Shown here piece by piece: positions 53,611 through 62,347 of a stretch of 64,000 bases of DNA; within the stretch, counting starts at the first letter, position 1; every line of letters starts with the position of its first letter. A program made the position numbers and the translations under genes. Under the pieces are notes generated by a model. It was not told the origin of the DNA. It was given only the letters and a program-made list of their open reading frames with translations, and did no database searches. Origin of the DNA: a virus; the IMG/VR virus record IMGVR_UViG_3300020578_003799, positions 1 through 64,000 of that record. One strand, 5' to 3'.

Positions 53611-54962
53611 AAAATACTTCCTTTAGGAGTTACTTTAATTCTTCTACTATTATTCTCAAATATTAAATTATTTTGTTGTGACTTTCCAACAAACTTTAAA
53701 TTTGGGTATTTTTTAATTAACTTACTTGATGATATCTCTTGAGCAACTGTCTCAGATAAATTTTTAATCCTAACAATATTTTTATTTGTTTTTTCAGCTA
53801 AAACACTTTTTTGTTTTTTCTTTTCTTCTAAGATAACTCTCTCCTTTTCATCAACTCTAAAATATTTTTTCAAAATGTTGTCGACTTTAGACTCACTAAA
53901 TAAACCTTCAATCATTCCTTCTACCGCACCTGACTCATCTTCTCCAAGTTCTGTAAACCTGTGTTTCTTACCTCTATAACCACGATTTTTACCGTAATTT
54001 TCATAATCTTCCTCTTCACTAAAAATATCATCAACAAATTCTTTACCATCGTCTAAGTCATCATACTCGGCAACTTCACCCGTCGCAGGTGCCGCTGGAG
54101 GTGCGGGAGCCACTTCAGGTGACGGCATTTCAGGTGACGGCATTGGTTCACCACCTTCTTCACCTTCTTCTTCACCTTCTTCTTCACCTTCTTCTTCACC
54201 TTCTAATTTAGAAATAATTTCATCTAAATCGTCATCTTCTAATGAATCTAAATCAATTGCGGAAACTACGGAGTTAATTACATATTTAATATCTTTAGAA
54301 GACATTTCATTTTCTTCGTCTTCCATAAAAGTTCTAATTTTTTGAGCCAATTTACCTGTTAGTTTTTGAATCATTTTAAACGTAACATCTTCATCATCTT
54401 CAGGTTCTTCATCTGGCATATCCATGTCATCTTCAGGTTCTTCATCTGGCATATCAGCACCTCCCATATCAGCATCTACAGGTGCTTCAGGAGCGGGTGC
54501 AGGAGCGGGTGCAGGAGCGGGTGCGGGTGCAGGAGCAGGAGCGGGAACATCCTGTTCATTAGTTTCACCACCATCTAACTTAAGAAAATATTTTTCTTCC
54601 ACATCATCCTCACTTTCAAATAAAGAAATATTTTTAATATAACCTTCAGAAGAATTAATTTCCTTGGCCATAATGTTTAATCTCTTAAGAGCTTGAGAAT
54701 ATGATGGGTAGTATTTTCTATCTTTCATTGATTCCATATAATCAGCAACCGATTCATTCAACCCCTTTTTAATTATGTAACCATTATTCTCCTTTACAAT
54801 AACATATGTATTACCATCTGATAATGTTTTTTGATACTCCAAAGATTTATTCTCATTGATTGGAGTTGGGATATGCTCATTATATTTCGCTATTTGTAAA
54901 ATACGATTTATTTTGTCCATTCCTTGTAGTTTTTCACTACCAATTGGTCTCAAATTTCCCAT
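53607..54962 (-). CDS. Acidic Ala/Pro-repeat protein, probable head core component
   Basis: A 451-residue protein. An N-terminal globular part (1-125) contains 'ENKSLEYQKTLSDGNTYVIV' and the sites I-N-E and L-N-E/S. Then comes an APAPAPAP tract (about 140-155), two 'DMPDEEPEDD' repeats, a helical segment ('IQKLTGKLAQKIRTFMED'), a Glu-Gly run (EEGEEEGEEEGEE), and a basic C-terminus. Such acidic, repeat-rich proteins near the scaffold resemble core proteins. It is the first gene of the head transcription unit, with an ATATTTAT motif 33 nt upstream. Confidence 0.6.
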   Translation of the reverse strand: MGNLRPIGSEKLQGMDKINRILQIAKYNEHIPTPINENKSLEYQKTLSDGNTYVIVKENNGYIIKKGLNESVADYMESMKDRKYYPSYSQALKRLNIMAKEINSSEGYIKNISLFESEDDVEEKYFLKLDGGETNEQDVPAPAPAPAPAPAPAPAPAPEAPVDADMGGADMPDEEPEDDMDMPDEEPEDDEDVTFKMIQKLTGKLAQKIRTFMEDEENEMSSKDIKYVINSVVSAIDLDSLEDDDLDEIISKLEGEEEGEEEGEEEGEEGGEPMPSPEMPSPEVAPAPPAAPATGEVAEYDDLDDGKEFVDDIFSEEEDYENYGKNRGYRGKKHRFTELGEDESGAVEGMIEGLFSESKVDNILKKYFRVDEKERVILEEKKKQKSVLAEKTNKNIVRIKNLSETVAQEISSSKLIKKYPNLKFVGKSQQNNLIFENNSRRIKVTPKGSIL

Positions 54963-54995
54963 TTTATTTTTGTTTTTGTTTAAATTATTTTATTT

Positions 54996-55002
54996 ATAAA
55001 TA
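54996..55002 (-). promoter_or_regulatory. TATTTAT motif at head of the leftward head module
   Basis: ATATTTATA on the minus strand, 33 nt before the ATG at 54962. Confidence 0.45.
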
Positions 55003-55029
55003 TATCGTTTAACTTAATTATCGATTTAT

Positions 55030-57369
55030 TTAGGTGATATTATTATCTACGTCAAATTTTTTAGATGACACAATTGCAGCACCTCTACCAAATGAAGAGT
55101 TCCTCCTACCAGCATTTAAATCCGCAAAGTAGTTAACTGAATCTTCTTTTGATTTAAATTTAGGGAGAGAACTTGCTGATTTACCTTTAGTAAAATATGT
55201 AATTGCAACTTTAGCAGCAATTTTAGGGTCTTCCATTAACTCAGGATTAGATACTAAATCCACTCCAACCATTCCACCGTATTTACGATAATTTGCTTTA
55301 CCTGTAAGACCATTAAGACCTCTACCAACATATTTCCATCCATCACCAGGTTGGTCGTTTCCTAAACTTAAACCTGATTTATATCCGTAAAGACAATCAA
55401 AAAATTTCGCGTCATTACATTTAAGAGATTTACACATGTTACCTCTTTTGTTACCAAAGATACTAACAATTCTACTATCTGAAGTCCCACAATAACCAAC
55501 TTCTTTAAAACTTTTAAAATTACTCTCTTTGTCAATAACCGATAAAATACCTATTTGAGCGTAAGAATCAGTAATACCCACTCTTTTCATTTCATCAATT
55601 AATGATGAAATAATATTTTTTTGTGAACTATTATAACTACCAACTATTTTAACATTCCCCATCACTTTAGAATCATTTGTTAAATTTGGGTCTTCATCTT
55701 TTTCAATTGATGACATATTAGAATCGTTAAAATCTTTTAAAACTAAAATGGAAAATAATTTTGTTAAGTCTTCACTTGACATAGTTCCATCCCCATCCAA
55801 TTTGTATTTCTTTTGGAAGTCTTTAACCGCTATTTCAGTTTCATTTCCAAATTTACCATCAACACCCCATTTAGGTAATAGGAACCCTAAAAACTGTAGT
55901 GCTATTTGAAGTAATTCAACTCCTCTGTCAACAGGGATTGTTGATTCAACACCTTTAAGATTTTTGAGTTCTTTTTTAGATTGTACTAATTTATAAAACT
56001 CACTTAAAATTTTATTTTTTCCTTCTTCGGCATTTTCTAAAGTTGTGATAACATTTTCTTTTTTAGTATTAGCAAACTCAGAATTATCTTTAATCAATTC
56101 ATTTGCAGAATCTACTATTTTTTTATCTATCTCACTATCTCTTTTTAATGGTAAAGAATCGTCTGATGGTGGTGGAACAGTTTTTCCACTTCCACCTGCA
56201 GAACCAACAAATATTTTATCTGAATTCTTTAATAAATCTCTTAAATGTTTTCCTCTTGGTAATCCAATATGAACGTGAGTCATATTATCATGACCGACCC
56301 ATTCAGATATAAGCCCAATAACATCACCCACTTTAACTTTATCGCCCTTTTGTAATTTTACATTCTTCAGGTGAGTATAAAAAATATCAGGATATCCATT
56401 AGTCCCTGTTATTGAGACTTGTGTACCAAATACTTTACCTGAATTTTTACCTGTGTCCCTTATTTTTATTACGGTACCTTCAGTATATGAATTAACCACA
56501 GTACCTGCAGGGGCGAATATATCCCAAGCATTATCCGATTGCCAATTACCAAAGGCTCGTTTACCATGGTTAGATGGACCATTTTCAATGTCTACTTTAA
56601 ATTTACCACCGATGGTTGTCGTCGCTTCTTTTAAGGATAATCTTTTATCGACCAATTTATTTTTCATACTTTTAATTTTCTCAAGGTAACCATTTCTTCT
56701 CAATATTTTAAATACAAGATTTTCATCAGAATATTCCCCACCAGACTCTAAACCACATTCTCTATATTTTCTGATTTTATTAACGTATTTTTTGATTAAT
56801 GATTTTGCGGTGTCAATATCCTCGTCTTGTATGTTTTCCGCAACACCATCGATTATTCTCATCCATTGTTTAGCTTTTTCAGTTACATTGGTTTTATTAA
56901 TATTAACTAAATCTTTTTTAGGTGAACTTTTCCATTCATCATATAATATTGAGTAGATTGCAATGTTCTTTACATCCTTTTCAATATTCTCATCCTCAAC
57001 ATAAAGCTCAACGTCATACCCAAAAATTTTAATATTTTGTTTATTACCGTAAATTGCTTTTTTTAAGTAGAACAACTCTTCGTATAAAGTTTTTACATTT
57101 TCAGGAAATTGACTAAAATCAACAATTATGTGGATGTCGACATCAGAATAGTTAGACCAATTATAATTGGCCAATGAACCTGTCATTACAACATCAGACA
57201 CTATAATATCAACATCTAAAAATTCTATAAAATCATTAGCAATCTCTAACAGGGTCTCTCTAACTTTAGGGACCATTTTTGTATTTGAAGATTTTGGATT
57301 AACCCATATCTTTGGGTTAAGATTGTCTTTTAAATTAAAACTTTTTAAGATAGATTGTAAATTGCTCAT
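55030..57369 (-). CDS. Nucleotidyltransferase / M23-like / PG-binding / GH19-like endolysin fusion
   Basis: A 779-residue four-module protein. Residues about 35-200 form a pol-beta-type nucleotidyltransferase (G64-S65 in 'VMTGSLANYNW', D76-x-D78 in 'YSDVDIHIIVDF'). Residues about 260-380 form an M23/LytM-like fold: 'SDNAWDIFAPAGTVV' places Asp where the first zinc His is usual, Asp283 is kept, and the HxH is 365-367. Residues about 482-542 form a PG_binding_1 unit ('LPKWGVDGKFGNETEIAVKD'). Residues about 585-779 form a GH19 chitinase-like lysozyme ('IDKESNFKSF' with E615, then 'GDGWKYVGRGLNGLTGKANY'). Wall cleavage is clear; the link with a nucleotidyltransferase is unexpected. No signal peptide is seen, so it needs a holin or acts from the virion. 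Confidence 0.8.
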   Translation of the reverse strand: MSNLQSILKSFNLKDNLNPKIWVNPKSSNTKMVPKVRETLLEIANDFIEFLDVDIIVSDVVMTGSLANYNWSNYSDVDIHIIVDFSQFPENVKTLYEELFYLKKAIYGNKQNIKIFGYDVELYVEDENIEKDVKNIAIYSILYDEWKSSPKKDLVNINKTNVTEKAKQWMRIIDGVAENIQDEDIDTAKSLIKKYVNKIRKYRECGLESGGEYSDENLVFKILRRNGYLEKIKSMKNKLVDKRLSLKEATTTIGGKFKVDIENGPSNHGKRAFGNWQSDNAWDIFAPAGTVVNSYTEGTVIKIRDTGKNSGKVFGTQVSITGTNGYPDIFYTHLKNVKLQKGDKVKVGDVIGLISEWVGHDNMTHVHIGLPRGKHLRDLLKNSDKIFVGSAGGSGKTVPPPSDDSLPLKRDSEIDKKIVDSANELIKDNSEFANTKKENVITTLENAEEGKNKILSEFYKLVQSKKELKNLKGVESTIPVDRGVELLQIALQFLGFLLPKWGVDGKFGNETEIAVKDFQKKYKLDGDGTMSSEDLTKLFSILVLKDFNDSNMSSIEKDEDPNLTNDSKVMGNVKIVGSYNSSQKNIISSLIDEMKRVGITDSYAQIGILSVIDKESNFKSFKEVGYCGTSDSRIVSIFGNKRGNMCKSLKCNDAKFFDCLYGYKSGLSLGNDQPGDGWKYVGRGLNGLTGKANYRKYGGMVGVDLVSNPELMEDPKIAAKVAITYFTKGKSASSLPKFKSKEDSVNYFADLNAGRRNSSFGRGAAIVSSKKFDVDNNIT

Positions 57370-57374
57370 TACCC

Positions 57375-57381
57375 ATAAATA
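57375..57381 (-). promoter_or_regulatory. TATTTAT motif before endolysin fusion gene
   Basis: ATATTTAT on the minus strand, 5 nt before the ATG at 57369, immediately after the upstream stop. Confidence 0.4.
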
Positions 57382-57624
57382 TCATAATTTTTTGTATTTA
57401 AAGGTTTTTGAAATTTTGCTTGTAAAAAATTTACCTTGTGACTCGGATAATCTAAATTGAGTATAAATTTGATGAGGTACTTCATCATACTCGTATTTAG
57501 AGCCGTTTTTAAATTCAACAACCAATTTTTTTGTTTCGGTATCATATTCAGTCTTAACTAAATTTGATGATTGGACTTCATTAATAATCTTCGTCCCCTT
57601 GATTTCCTCTTTCAATATTGCCAT
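57382..57624 (-). CDS. KTSC-domain protein
   Basis: An 80-residue protein. Residues about 18-78 match the KTSC domain: 'SSNLVKTEYDTETKKLVVEF', then 'GSKYEYDEVPHQIYTQFRLS', 'ESQGKFFTSKI' and a final 'KYKKL'. KTSC domains are small stand-alone or C-terminal modules in phages and bacteria, some linked to RNA or lysyl-tRNA synthetase-related proteins; their function is poorly defined. It overlaps the upstream gene by 44 nt. Confidence 0.7.
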   Translation of the reverse strand: MAILKEEIKGTKIINEVQSSNLVKTEYDTETKKLVVEFKNGSKYEYDEVPHQIYTQFRLSESQGKFFTSKISKTFKYKKL

Positions 57625-57919
57625 CTTCTAATGGTATTTCTAAATTTATTATTTTAAGTTTATCTTGAAGATAATCTACAAATTCATTATGGTCAATATC
57701 AAAGAAACTTCTTAACTCAGAAAATAATTTATCTCTTAGGATACTAAAATTTTGAAAATTTCTCATGATATCGTTTGGATAATAAGGAGGATTTTGTAAA
57801 TCTTTCTCTGTCCACCCTTCTCTTTGAAACGCTCTTCTTAAATCTCTATAAGTCTCCAATAAGTCATTATCGGCTTTTAAAGTTTCAACGTATTTACTAT
57901 AATGTTTCCTTATACTCAT
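57581..57919 (-). CDS. Small hypothetical protein
   Basis: 112 residues from the ATG at 57919. An ATG six bases upstream (57925) lies inside the TATTTAT motif and is less likely if that motif is a promoter. It is helical ('YVETLKADNDLLETYRDLRR') with 'WTEKDLQNPPYYPNDIMRN' in the middle and an acidic end. It shares 44 nt with the downstream KTSC gene, so the two are translationally coupled. The family is not recognised. Confidence 0.6.
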   Translation of the reverse strand: MSIRKHYSKYVETLKADNDLLETYRDLRRAFQREGWTEKDLQNPPYYPNDIMRNFQNFSILRDKLFSELRSFFDIDHNEFVDYLQDKLKIINLEIPLEDGNIERGNQGDEDY

Positions 57920-57923
57920 ATTC

Positions 57924-57930
57924 ATAAATA
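57924..57930 (-). promoter_or_regulatory. TATTTAT motif overlapping an ATG
   Basis: ATATTTATG on the minus strand; its last bases overlap the ATG at 57925. The ATG at 57919 is therefore preferred as start. Confidence 0.35.
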
Positions 57931-57989
57931 TATTTTAATTGAGTTGAAAATAGTAAATTAAATATTATATTTTTTGAAAACGTATTAGT

Positions 57990-60032
57990 ATGATAGAATC
58001 TAAGGATGGTAGTAACCAAAACAAAGGTAAAGGTAACGAGAATTCCCCGACACCTGTTTTGGACAATTTTAGTAGAGATTTAATAAAGTTAGCGGAAGAA
58101 GGTAAATTAGACCCTGTAATTGGTAGAGAACGTGAGATAACAAGAATTGCACAAATTCTTTCAAGAAGAAAAAAGAATAACCCAATCATTATTGGCGAAC
58201 CAGGTTGTGGTAAAACTGCAATTGCCGAAGGATTAGCTATTAAGATATTCAATGGGGAATGTCCAAGAAACTTAACTGATAAAAGAATTGTATCATTAGA
58301 TATGACCTCAATTGTTGCAGGTACAAAATACCGAGGTCAGTTTGAGGAAAGAATGAAAGTAATAATTGATGAACTTCAAAACAATTCAAATATTATTGTA
58401 TTCATAGATGAAATTCATACAATAGTTGGTGCTGGTAATTCTTCAGGTTCCTTGGATGCGTCAAATATATTTAAACCCGCATTAGCGAGAGGTGAAATAC
58501 AATGTATTGGTGCCACAACACTTGATGAATATCGAAAAAATTTCGAGAAGGACGGAGCATTAGAAAGGAGATTTCAAAAAGTAATTGTTGATTCTGCAAC
58601 AAAACAAGAAACTTTAGAGATTTTAAAACATGCAAAAGACAAGTACGAGACATACCATAAAGTCTCATATACTGATGAAATACTTAACTTATGTGTTGAT
58701 TTGGCTGAACGGTATATCACAGATAGGGAATTTCCAGATAAAGCGTTTGATATTATAGATGAGGTTGGCGCAAGAAGTCAAGTTGATATAAAAATGCCTG
58801 AAATTATTGAAAAATTAAAATTACAAGCTCAGGATATTAAATTAGAAAAAATTGAAGTTGTAAAAAAACAAAACTACGAAGAGGCTGCAAATTTAAGAGA
58901 TAAAGAAAGACGAATTTTAGATAAATTAGACTCCGAAAAGAAAAAATTTGAATCTGAATTACAAAACCAAAAACGAGAAGTTAGTCTCGAATTAGTTTAT
59001 GAAGTAGTTTCAAACATGACTAAAATTCCGATTTCAAAATTAAATTCTGATGAGACTCAATCATTGACTAAATTAGAAGAGAGTTTAGGTAATAAAGTTA
59101 TTGGTCAATCTGAAGCGGTTTCTAAAATTGCAAAATCAATCAGAAGAAATAGATTAGGTATTAAAGACCCTAATAAACCGATAGGTTCTTTTATTTTCTT
59201 AGGGTCCACAGGTGTTGGTAAAACATATTTGGCAAAACAATTAGCAAAAGAAATATTTGGTAGTGAAGAAAATTTAATTCGAGTTGACATGTCGGAGTTT
59301 CAAGAGAAACATACGATTTCAAGATTAATCGGGGCACCTCCAGGATATGTAGGTTATGATGAAGGTGGACAACTAACTGAACAAGTTAAAAATAAACCGT
59401 ACTCTGTTATTTTATTTGATGAGATTGAAAAGGCGAATAAAGATATTTTTTCATCACTATTACAAGTTTTAGATGATGGTCATATTACTGATGGTCTTGG
59501 TAGAAAGATTAATTTTAAAAATTGTGTCATCATTATGACATCTAATTTGGGAGTTAAAAAATTACAGGATTTTGGTTCTGGTGTCGGATTTAAAAGTAAT
59601 AACAATACATATATTGAGGAGGAATATAAACGAGACTTGTTGAAGAAGGAATTACAGAAGTTTTTTGCACCTGAATTCTTAAACAGGATTGATGAAATAG
59701 TTATCTTTAATTCTCTTAAAAAGGATGAAGTTAAATCGATAGTTAAATTGGAACTTGATAAATTATTTGAAAGGTTGGTTAATCTGAAATATCAGATTAC
59801 TTATGATGATACTATTTTAGATTTAATCTCTGAAGTTGGGTTTGATGAAACTTACGGGGCAAGACCTATTAAAAGAGCAATACAAGATAAGATTGAGGAC
59901 TTTATTTCCGAAGAAGTATTAAAAGGTAATATAAATGAACAAACAAAATATATTCTATACGTAGAAGAAAAAGAAATCAAAATAAAGACAGTACCTGTTA
60001 AAAAGGGTAGAAAGAAAAAAGGGGATGAATAA
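57990..60032 (+). CDS. ClpC/ClpA-like AAA+ unfoldase without N-domain
   Basis: A 680-residue protein; host ClpC proteins are usually near 810-850. The Clp N-domain is absent: a 20-residue polar start runs straight into D1 ('KLAEEGKLDPVIGRERE'). Walker A1 is 'GEPGCGKT' at 69-76 and Walker B1 is 'VFIDEIHT' near 136. A short UVR-like middle stretch ('YEEAANLRDKERRIL') follows. D2 has Walker A 'GSTGVGKT' near 404 and Walker B 'ILFDEIEK'. The loop 'GSGVGFKSNN' near 530 aligns with the V-G-F ClpP-docking loop, so partnership with host ClpP is likely. With its own tmRNA nearby, it may alter degradation of tagged proteins. Its start lacks the ATATTTAT motif, suggesting a different expression time. 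Confidence 0.85.
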   Translation: MIESKDGSNQNKGKGNENSPTPVLDNFSRDLIKLAEEGKLDPVIGREREITRIAQILSRRKKNNPIIIGEPGCGKTAIAEGLAIKIFNGECPRNLTDKRIVSLDMTSIVAGTKYRGQFEERMKVIIDELQNNSNIIVFIDEIHTIVGAGNSSGSLDASNIFKPALARGEIQCIGATTLDEYRKNFEKDGALERRFQKVIVDSATKQETLEILKHAKDKYETYHKVSYTDEILNLCVDLAERYITDREFPDKAFDIIDEVGARSQVDIKMPEIIEKLKLQAQDIKLEKIEVVKKQNYEEAANLRDKERRILDKLDSEKKKFESELQNQKREVSLELVYEVVSNMTKIPISKLNSDETQSLTKLEESLGNKVIGQSEAVSKIAKSIRRNRLGIKDPNKPIGSFIFLGSTGVGKTYLAKQLAKEIFGSEENLIRVDMSEFQEKHTISRLIGAPPGYVGYDEGGQLTEQVKNKPYSVILFDEIEKANKDIFSSLLQVLDDGHITDGLGRKINFKNCVIIMTSNLGVKKLQDFGSGVGFKSNNNTYIEEEYKRDLLKKELQKFFAPEFLNRIDEIVIFNSLKKDEVKSIVKLELDKLFERLVNLKYQITYDDTILDLISEVGFDETYGARPIKRAIQDKIEDFISEEVLKGNINEQTKYILYVEEKEIKIKTVPVKKGRKKKGDE

Positions 60033-60046
60033 TCCCCCTTTTTTTT
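60015..60046. terminator. Bidirectional terminator between convergent genes
   Basis: AAAAAAGGGGAT paired with ATCCCC plus T-run (TTTTTTTT), overlapping the end of the unfoldase gene. The minus strand also gives a T-run, serving the peptidase gene. Confidence 0.85.
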
Positions 60047-60872
60047 ATCCAAACAATGTTTGTTGTTGTTTTCGTTTCGGAATGAAAGTGTGTTTAGTGT
60101 TACCTAACCTCTCAATCATTTTTTTACCCGTTTCGATACCACTGTAAACATCCTCAATAACAACATATTCATTAGGGGTGTGATAATTGTAATAACCAAT
60201 AGAGAAATTGATACAAGCAAAATCAAATAACTGTTTTAAAGCGTAAACATCAGTATACGGGTGTGCTTGGTATTTTTGTCGATTTTCGAACCCCTCAGTT
60301 AAAGCCTCATTACAAGATTTAAAAAATTCGGTACCACGTTCAAATAATTGGACTCCCATACAATATTCGCTAACCATCCAATTACCAGGAGCATCAAATT
60401 CAATAACGTAACCAACATTACCAAAGAATTCTTTATCGGCATTTCTTGAGCCATGGCAACCTGTTTCTTCAGACACAAAGAAAGCCGCTTTTAGATTCGG
60501 TATTTCTTTTAACAATTCTAAACAAGCGTATATACCACATTTGTCATCACCACCAATACCTGTTGGTAATCCTTCATTGTTATAAGCCTTTAATGCGGGT
60601 TTTAAAACATTCTGAGCGTTTGGTAAATTACCTTCACGTATATTAATCGTGTCAATATTATGAACGGTATCCGTATGTGCAACTACACAAGGAAAATACT
60701 CAATATTTTCATCTGTTTGTTTTGTAACATAGATGTTGTTCATTTTATCAACAAAAAATGGGAAGTTGTTTTCCGTTAACCATTCGGTTAGGAATTTAAT
60801 CATACGTTCTTCTTGATACGTTTTAGATGGAACGGACAAAACACTCTTTAATAATTCGTAATCTCTTTGCAT
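60045..60872 (-). CDS. M20/M28-type zinc aminopeptidase-like hydrolase
   Basis: A 275-residue protein with the M20 di-zinc arrangement: H66-x-D68 in 'VVAHTDTVH', D109/D110 in 'GIGGDDKCGIYACLE', the catalytic Glu pair in 'FFVSEETGCHG' (135-136), Asp160 in 'VIEFDAPGN', and His near 248 in 'YNYHTPNEYV'. The M20 dimerisation domain appears missing or minimal, since the family is normally 370-480 residues. It may cleave small peptides or amide bonds, supplying amino acids or processing cell-wall peptides. It follows the unknown 461-residue gene by 9 nt in the same unit. Confidence 0.75.
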   Translation of the reverse strand: MQRDYELLKSVLSVPSKTYQEERMIKFLTEWLTENNFPFFVDKMNNIYVTKQTDENIEYFPCVVAHTDTVHNIDTINIREGNLPNAQNVLKPALKAYNNEGLPTGIGGDDKCGIYACLELLKEIPNLKAAFFVSEETGCHGSRNADKEFFGNVGYVIEFDAPGNWMVSEYCMGVQLFERGTEFFKSCNEALTEGFENRQKYQAHPYTDVYALKQLFDFACINFSIGYYNYHTPNEYVVIEDVYSGIETGKKMIERLGNTKHTFIPKRKQQQTLFG

Positions 60873-60881
60873 ATTACAAAG

Positions 60882-62267
60882 TTACAACTTTTTTCGGGAT
60901 TTCAAAAATTTTCTTTCAAATAATTCCAAATTATATAAAAAAGAATTAAACTCATCAAGAGTTAGATTCCTGTTTTGAGTGGATTCGAATTGTCTTTGAG
61001 TGACTATTGTAATTTTATTTGTGAATGGGTCTATAAACCTAATATTGAATTTTAAGGATTTATCTTTTGGGGTTGAGTACCATTTATCAAAGTCGTAATT
61101 TTTACGGACTTCGCTACTAACCTTTTTAAATTCTTCTAAATTACTAAATCTGTCGCTCTCCTCAATTTCTTCTAATATTTTATCTAGTTGACCTGATACG
61201 TAATTATTAAATGATTCACTATCAAAATCATCACAACCATACTCGTACATATATTCTTCATAAGGACCAACACTAAACTCATGAGCTAATTTACTCATTA
61301 ATTCCTGTATTGTTAAATCGTGGTCTCCATATTTCTTATAAAGAGATAATAAAACATTGACCGTTGTCACATATTTATTAAACATATTTTTTTCAAAAAT
61401 ACCATAATTAGTAAACTTATCTTTTAAGTCATCAGTTATTTCTTTTTGAGCGGTTCTTGACATACACGATTCTTTTTCTGATTGGTAATCATCAACAATA
61501 TTTTCAGTTTGTCTTTGGAATGTACCAATTAGTAATTTGGCAATTTGAGGGTTTGTTGAGTCCTCCATTTTATTTAAATTTGGGTTAAAAAATGACATTA
61601 TCTCCAAAACTTTACGTCTATTTTCTTCGTTAAATTCATACAATAAATAACCATTCCCCCAATCTTCGTAGGCATAATCAGATTGGTAAAATCCCATATC
61701 ACTATCATAATAAGAAAACAAATTTCTTAAAAACCAAATATCACCTTCACCCAAGTCAAATAATTTAAAATAATCTTCATTATAGTCAAATGTTAATTGT
61801 ACCATACTTTTACCAGGTGAATTTTTATTAAAACGAAAACCACTAATTAAATCATCATACCTATTTAATGTGTGACTTGAGTATTCTTCACCATTTTTTA
61901 TTTTTTTTAAAATTTGGTAAATATTTTGTGCTGGAATTGTTTTATAAACAAGGTTTTCTATTTGTGGGAACCAATGAAAAAAAGTTGATGTTTTAATTTC
62001 TTGGTCTTCATCATCTAAATAATGTGTACCATAATCACTAACACTAATAACATAAGATTTTGTCGGGGACCAATCGTTACCTTTTTTATCAACAACTATA
62101 AAAGTGTCACCGTATTTATGAGTGTTCCATTTTTTCCATAAGAATGGAGGTCCAAAATATTTTGCGGATTCATAGGAAAGACATTTCAGGAAGATAATAT
62201 TATCATCTTCATATAAGATTTTACTACCTTTATAGGCATCATTTTTTAGTTCTTCCTGTTCTGACAT
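60882..62267 (-). CDS. Hypothetical protein, 461 residues
   Basis: Start ATG at 62267 ('MSEQEELKNDAYKGSKILYE'). A longer frame to 62375 would run into the tmRNA and its promoter, so I reject it. The N-terminal part ('EDDNIIFLKCLSYESAKYFG', then 'PPFLWKKWNTHKYGDTFIVV') resembles a domain seen in large T4-like phage proteins with a K/S-W-C/N-T motif. The middle is acidic and helical, and the C-terminus is basic ('NLELFERKFLKSRKKL'). It leads a two-gene leftward unit with an ATATTTAT motif 10 nt upstream. The function is unknown. Confidence 0.6.
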   Translation of the reverse strand: MSEQEELKNDAYKGSKILYEDDNIIFLKCLSYESAKYFGPPFLWKKWNTHKYGDTFIVVDKKGNDWSPTKSYVISVSDYGTHYLDDEDQEIKTSTFFHWFPQIENLVYKTIPAQNIYQILKKIKNGEEYSSHTLNRYDDLISGFRFNKNSPGKSMVQLTFDYNEDYFKLFDLGEGDIWFLRNLFSYYDSDMGFYQSDYAYEDWGNGYLLYEFNEENRRKVLEIMSFFNPNLNKMEDSTNPQIAKLLIGTFQRQTENIVDDYQSEKESCMSRTAQKEITDDLKDKFTNYGIFEKNMFNKYVTTVNVLLSLYKKYGDHDLTIQELMSKLAHEFSVGPYEEYMYEYGCDDFDSESFNNYVSGQLDKILEEIEESDRFSNLEEFKKVSSEVRKNYDFDKWYSTPKDKSLKFNIRFIDPFTNKITIVTQRQFESTQNRNLTLDEFNSFLYNLELFERKFLKSRKKL

Positions 62268-62277
62268 ATTTATACAA

Positions 62278-62284
62278 ATAAATA
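62278..62284 (-). promoter_or_regulatory. TATTTAT motif
   Basis: ATATTTAT on the minus strand, 10 nt before the ATG at 62267. It lies back-to-back with the host-type promoter of the tmRNA on the other strand. Confidence 0.45.
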
Positions 62285-62292
62285 TTGAAAAA

Positions 62293-62323
62293 TTTGATAA
62301 TAAGGATTTTTTTTGTATATTTG
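62293..62323 (+). promoter_or_regulatory. Bacteroidota-type promoter of tmRNA gene
   Basis: TTTG at 62293-62296, a 19-bp spacer and TATATTTG at 62316-62323 match the Bacteroidota -33/-7 consensus (TTTG / TAnnTTTG). The mature tmRNA 5' end lies 25 nt after the -7 element, consistent with a short 5' precursor. Confidence 0.75.
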
Positions 62324-62347
62324 TAAAACAAAAGTTCTTTAACATAT

